64,000 nt of DNA from Paenibacillus ehimensis NBRC 15659 (GTDB lineage: Bacteria; Bacillota; Bacilli; Paenibacillales; NBRC-103111), in contig NZ_BILX01000003.1 in assembly GCF_004000785.1 (NCBI RefSeq), positions 124,001-188,000 of the forward strand. The letters run 5' to 3'. Under the pieces are notes generated by a model. It saw nothing but the letters and a program-made list of their open reading frames with translations, searched no databases and was not told where the DNA came from. Position 1 is the first letter of the stretch. Each line of letters starts with the position of its first letter. The translations under genes and the position numbers were made by a program. Shown piece after piece: positions 61,188 through 64,000 of the stretch.

Positions 61188-62396
61188 CTATTCCGCATGG
61201 ATAAAATGTTTGCCGAAAAACGCGTAAAGCGCGCAGGCCATCACCAGGATTCCGGCAAAGACGAGGATGGTTTCCACCCGCACCCAGTCCCCCAGCGGAC
61301 CGAACAGAACCATCCCTAGCGGCAGGGCGCAGGAATTGGAGACCTGCACAAGACTGAACACTCTGCCGTGCATGTACGGCTCCGCTTTTTCTTGCAATAA
61401 TACCGTGATCGGCGCGTTGAATAAGGGCATGGTTATTCCAATGAAAAAGTTAAAGCATAAATACGCGGCAAACCCCGGAGCGGTACCCAGCCCAACCATC
61501 AGCAGGCCGTATAGCGCGCACGCCAGCATCGTGGTATGCATGCGGTTGCGGAAGCCTCCCCAAGCCGCCACCACAAGGCCGCCCGCTATGGCTCCGGCGC
61601 TGAAGGTCATCTCGCTGGCCGTCAGCCTCCACACCTCCTCTCCAAAGGAGCGGCTGACCATAAGCGGCGTTAAAAAAGCGGCAGGACTGATCAAGATCAT
61701 CACGATAAACAGAAATAGGAGCAGCCGCCGGATAAAGGCATGAGTTTTCACGTAGTCCCATCCTTGGATCATGCCCTGCAAATTGGATTGGTACGTAGCG
61801 GCCGCGTTAGAATAAGCCGGTACCGAAAGGGTCAGCATGATGCTAATCCCGACGACTGCCGTAATGACGTCTATCCAAAACGTCGCTTCAAGCGAAGCGA
61901 TCGAGAGAACCGCCCCGCTTGCCGCCGGGGAAAGAAACATCATCGCGGACGAAATGCTGCTGTTCACGCCATTCACTTTCATAAGCTTAGCTTTGGGCAC
62001 GAGCTGGGGAATCAGCGCATTGACAGCCGGTGTCTGGATTCCGGTTCCTGCCGAACGGATAAGCAGCAGCATAAACAGCAGCCAGACAGGCTGGTGCCCC
62101 ATCCAAAACAACACGGCCACGACCAGGGTCGCTGCCGCGATCATCCCGTCAGCCAGCATGATCATGCTCTTGCGGTGATAACGGTCGATCCATACTCCGG
62201 CAAACAGGGATATGGCGATTTGCGGCACAAATCCGCAGACTGTGGAAATCGTCATCATGAGTCCAGAAGACGTCGTCAGGGTAATATACCAAATGATGGC
62301 ATATTGCACTAAGGACGAGCCGAATAAGGATATCGTTTGCGCGGCCAGGAACAAGACCGTCTTTCTTTTCCAGCCGTATTCATTTTCTTGATTCAA
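61188..62396 (-). CDS. MFS transporter, MefA/macrolide-efflux-like
   Basis: 402 residues with 12 membrane segments. The opening FLAAQTISLFGSSLVQYAIIWYIT and the loop GVWIDRYHRKSMIMLADG are typical of the MefA/MFS_3 exporter group. The start TTG 62396 (NQENEYGWKRK) has GGAG upstream and gives a normal length; an in-frame ATG at 62504 with GAGG upstream would add 36 residues that read through a terminator-like hairpin. The leader thus looks like an attenuator, as in drug-inducible efflux genes. Confidence 0.82.
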   Translation of the reverse strand: MNQENEYGWKRKTVLFLAAQTISLFGSSLVQYAIIWYITLTTSSGLMMTISTVCGFVPQIAISLFAGVWIDRYHRKSMIMLADGMIAAATLVVAVLFWMGHQPVWLLFMLLLIRSAGTGIQTPAVNALIPQLVPKAKLMKVNGVNSSISSAMMFLSPAASGAVLSIASLEATFWIDVITAVVGISIMLTLSVPAYSNAAATYQSNLQGMIQGWDYVKTHAFIRRLLLFLFIVMILISPAAFLTPLMVSRSFGEEVWRLTASEMTFSAGAIAGGLVVAAWGGFRNRMHTTMLACALYGLLMVGLGTAPGFAAYLCFNFFIGITMPLFNAPITVLLQEKAEPYMHGRVFSLVQVSNSCALPLGMVLFGPLGDWVRVETILVFAGILVMACALYAFFGKHFIHAE

Positions 62397-62430
62397 TGTA
62401 ATCCACTCCTCGATCTCACGGATAGGAAGT

Positions 62431-62492
62431 TTGTGCCGAAATAACGGCAAAAAAAAGCAGAGATATTGCGCCAATCGGCACAAGCCCTCTGC
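62431..62492 (-). promoter_or_regulatory. Attenuator-like leader of the MefA-like gene
   Basis: On the minus strand a hairpin GCAGAGGGC-TTGTGCC / GGCGCAA-TAT-CTCTGC (62492-62457) is followed by eight T (62456-62449). The arm TTGTGCCGA (62483-62475) can instead pair perfectly with TCGGCACAA (62439-62431) just past the T-run, which would break the terminator. A short coding start (ATG 62504 with GAGG) precedes it. Confidence 0.6.
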
Positions 62493-62520
62493 TTCACGGT
62501 CCATCCAAACCTCGTATAAC

Positions 62521-62555
62521 AAAAGGCTGTAGACGAAACATCGTCCACAGCCCTT
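62521..62555 (-). terminator. Terminator hairpin upstream of the MefA-like leader
   Basis: On the minus strand GGGCTGTGGACGATG pairs with CGTCTACAGCC and is followed by TTTTG. It could end the DMT transporter transcript. The stretch 62556-62799 shows nothing else. Confidence 0.6.
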
Positions 62556-62799
62556 AATCATTTATCGTCCGACAGCGGCATAACCAAATAAGCGTGGGAT
62601 TTCACGCCAAAAATTGGAAGGCTATCGGCCGATGAATAAAAAGCATGACGCTTTTCGATTAAGCTCCGGACAACGTTTCATCGATTTTTATCCATTTGTT
62701 CGGAGCAGCGTTTCGGATATAATTTTACTGTTTCCATGCGAATCATCTGGAATACACCCTTTCGTTTCGGAGCCATTTTATAATGTAAGCCTGCCCTTG

Positions 62800-63282
62800 T
62801 CAAGAAAAGCCCGCGGGTATCTTGGACGCTTCCCGCGCCCGCCCGCGCTTGCCGCCCAATTTAAACACAACGATACCGCCGACGATGACAAGCACCCCGA
62901 TCAGCTTGCTGAATGTAAAAGGAACCTTATCCAAACCCATCCACCCCAGAGAGTCCCACAATAAAGCAAACCCGAGCTGCGCCGTCAGCACGATCGAGAC
63001 GGCATACGTAGGGCCAAGCAGCCTTATCCCCTGCACCAGACAGGTGACCACCCCTACGCCGATCAAGCCGCTAAACCAGTACCAGAGCTGCATCGGATGC
63101 GGGGCGAATAGCTGCTTTCCCTCCACGATTAGACCGAGCGCCAGCGAAGCCAGAAAGCCCAGACCTAATACCAATGTCGTCGTGGCCCATGAGCCTGCCC
63201 GTTCGTTCACCTTGCTGTTAAAAATATTTTGCAACCCGACCAGCGAGCCTGCGATAAGCGCCAGGGACAAACCTGCAATCAT
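62800..63282 (-). CDS. DMT-superfamily transporter (YdcZ/DUF606 type)
   Basis: 160 residues with five membrane segments, the half-size DMT form (LIAGSLVGLQNIFNSKVNERAGSWATTTLVLGLGF; GPTYAVSIVLTAQLGFALLWDSLGW). The substrate is unknown. Its ATG overlaps the stop of the YeiL-like regulator (ATGA), so the two are translated together. YdcZ-type genes are often paired with YeiL-type regulators. Confidence 0.87.
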   Translation of the reverse strand: MIAGLSLALIAGSLVGLQNIFNSKVNERAGSWATTTLVLGLGFLASLALGLIVEGKQLFAPHPMQLWYWFSGLIGVGVVTCLVQGIRLLGPTYAVSIVLTAQLGFALLWDSLGWMGLDKVPFTFSKLIGVLVIVGGIVVFKLGGKRGRAREASKIPAGFS

Positions 63283-63980
63283 GACCGCGTCTCTCCTTTT
63301 CCCCGATGATTCTCATAAATATTATGGCCTGCCAACGCGCTTAGCCCATTCCTGTCTTTGACCACGATAATCCCTTTGTGACGCTCAACGAGACCTTGGA
63401 TACAGAACTGCCGGATGACCCGGTTCAGGTGCCTGTAGCTGGTTCCTATGAAATTCGCCGCGTCCGACAGGCTGACCGCGCTTCCCTGACCCTCCAACCG
63501 GGAATCGGATTCTTCGGACGTGACAGACAACAGATAGCTGGCCAACCGCACTTCCACCGGATGCATCAAATTGAAGCTGAGCGAATTGGATTTGACGTAA
63601 AACTTCTGCGTAATGATTTCCAGCAAAAACTGCAGCAGCGGCGCATGGTCTTTTCCGTAGTTGTGCAGCCAGCGGTAATGGACGCCAATCATACAGACCG
63701 ACGTCACAGCCTCGACCGTATTGAGGATGGGCGTCCCGCGTACGTATTCGACATCCCCGATCACCTCAAGCGGCGTCTTGAAGGAGAGAACTAGCGTTTT
63801 GCCTTCCGATGAGGTCGTATAAATCTTTAATTTCCCGTGAACCAGCACGTACAGATACTCCGCAGCTTGTCCTTGGGTACAGATGAGATCCCCCGGCTCG
63901 AAGCCGTACAGCGACAAATGCGGCCGCAATGGCTCGTGAAATACGGATTCGAGCTGAAATGCGCGCAAATAATGCTTCAA
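63279..63980 (-). CDS. Crp/Fnr-family regulator, YeiL-like
   Basis: 233 residues. The cyclic-nucleotide-binding-like domain (about 10-125; GDLICTQGQAAEYLYVLVHGKLKIY) is followed by a winged HTH (SLSDAANFIGTSYRHLNRVIRQF). The N-terminal cysteine cluster of E. coli Fnr and the C-terminal one of B. subtilis Fnr are both absent, so this is unlikely to be the oxygen-sensing Fnr that would act on the two Fnr boxes in the window. It probably regulates the DMT gene fused to it by overlap. The start is ATG 63980. Confidence 0.85.
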   Translation of the reverse strand: MKHYLRAFQLESVFHEPLRPHLSLYGFEPGDLICTQGQAAEYLYVLVHGKLKIYTTSSEGKTLVLSFKTPLEVIGDVEYVRGTPILNTVEAVTSVCMIGVHYRWLHNYGKDHAPLLQFLLEIITQKFYVKSNSLSFNLMHPVEVRLASYLLSVTSEESDSRLEGQGSAVSLSDAANFIGTSYRHLNRVIRQFCIQGLVERHKGIIVVKDRNGLSALAGHNIYENHRGKGETRS

Positions 63981-64000
63981 TTGCTCACGATCTTGAATTT

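Noticed and set aside
63279-63980. Crp/Fnr-family protein as the activator of the two Fnr boxes
   Set aside because: It lacks the Fe-S cysteine clusters of known Fnr proteins and is YeiL-like, coupled to a DMT transporter.

Overview
The window reads as chromosome of a low-to-mid GC Gram-positive rod of the Paenibacillus/Cohnella kind. This is an inference from strong AGGAGG-type ribosome sites, frequent TTG and GTG starts, a T-box leader, B. subtilis-type Fnr boxes, YesM/YesN two-component genes, a multi-CBM secreted glucanase and NRPS genes. No ribosomal RNA, tRNA, prophage, CRISPR array or intact insertion sequence was seen.

Layout. 1-1.5 kb: a cut-off radical SAM/SPASM gene and ywiC. 1.8-4.05 kb: argS behind a T-box leader. 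4.1-13.9 kb: housekeeping and accessory genes (selO, an SDR/AraC divergent pair, a UvrA-like ATPase with a WYL regulator, a SUFU-domain protein, a frameshifted amino acid permease). 14.15-14.33 kb: decayed remnant of a PAF-acetylhydrolase-like gene. 14.6-17.2 kb: five-gene operon (two DUF2249 proteins, an oxidase-like membrane protein, a DUF59 protein, a cupin) behind an Fnr box at -41.5. 17.4-23 kb: MFS pump, phosphotransferase, streptothricin acetyltransferase-like GNAT, and an NmrA/SnoaL pair behind repeated TetR-type operators.

23.2-47.7 kb is the centrepiece: sixteen minus-strand genes in one run, read from a single visible promoter with an Fnr box (47659-47674) to a terminator (23202-23287). 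In transcription order: etfB, etfA fused to a ferredoxin domain, acyl carrier protein, stand-alone adenylation enzyme, PseA-like PP-loop amidotransferase, KamA-type radical SAM aminomutase, glutamine-dependent asparagine synthase, acyl-CoA dehydrogenase, NRPS (C-A-PCP), NRPS (C-A-PCP-C-PCP), thioesterase, two 2-hydroxyacyl-CoA dehydratase subunits, their ATPase activator, MATE exporter and methyltransferase. This joins the reductive half of a clostridial Stickland pathway (dehydratase, activator, acyl-CoA dehydrogenase, electron-bifurcating-type ETF) to a nonribosomal peptide assembly line. Several of the enzymes belong to oxygen-sensitive families and the promoter looks anaerobically induced, so the product is probably an exported, anaerobically made nonribosomal peptide. 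Its structure cannot be read from the sequence.

47.8-49.4 kb: a more AT-rich accessory patch (HxlR regulator, DoxX protein, truncated MerR) bracketed by two copies of a ~60-base hairpin repeat, with a third copy at 59.5 kb. 49.5-59.5 kb: a polysaccharide-use locus (YesM/YesN, sugar ABC transporter, secreted alpha-1,3-glucanase-like enzyme). 59.9-64 kb: two convergent MFS transporters, one with an attenuator-like leader, and a DMT transporter coupled to a YeiL-like Crp/Fnr regulator.
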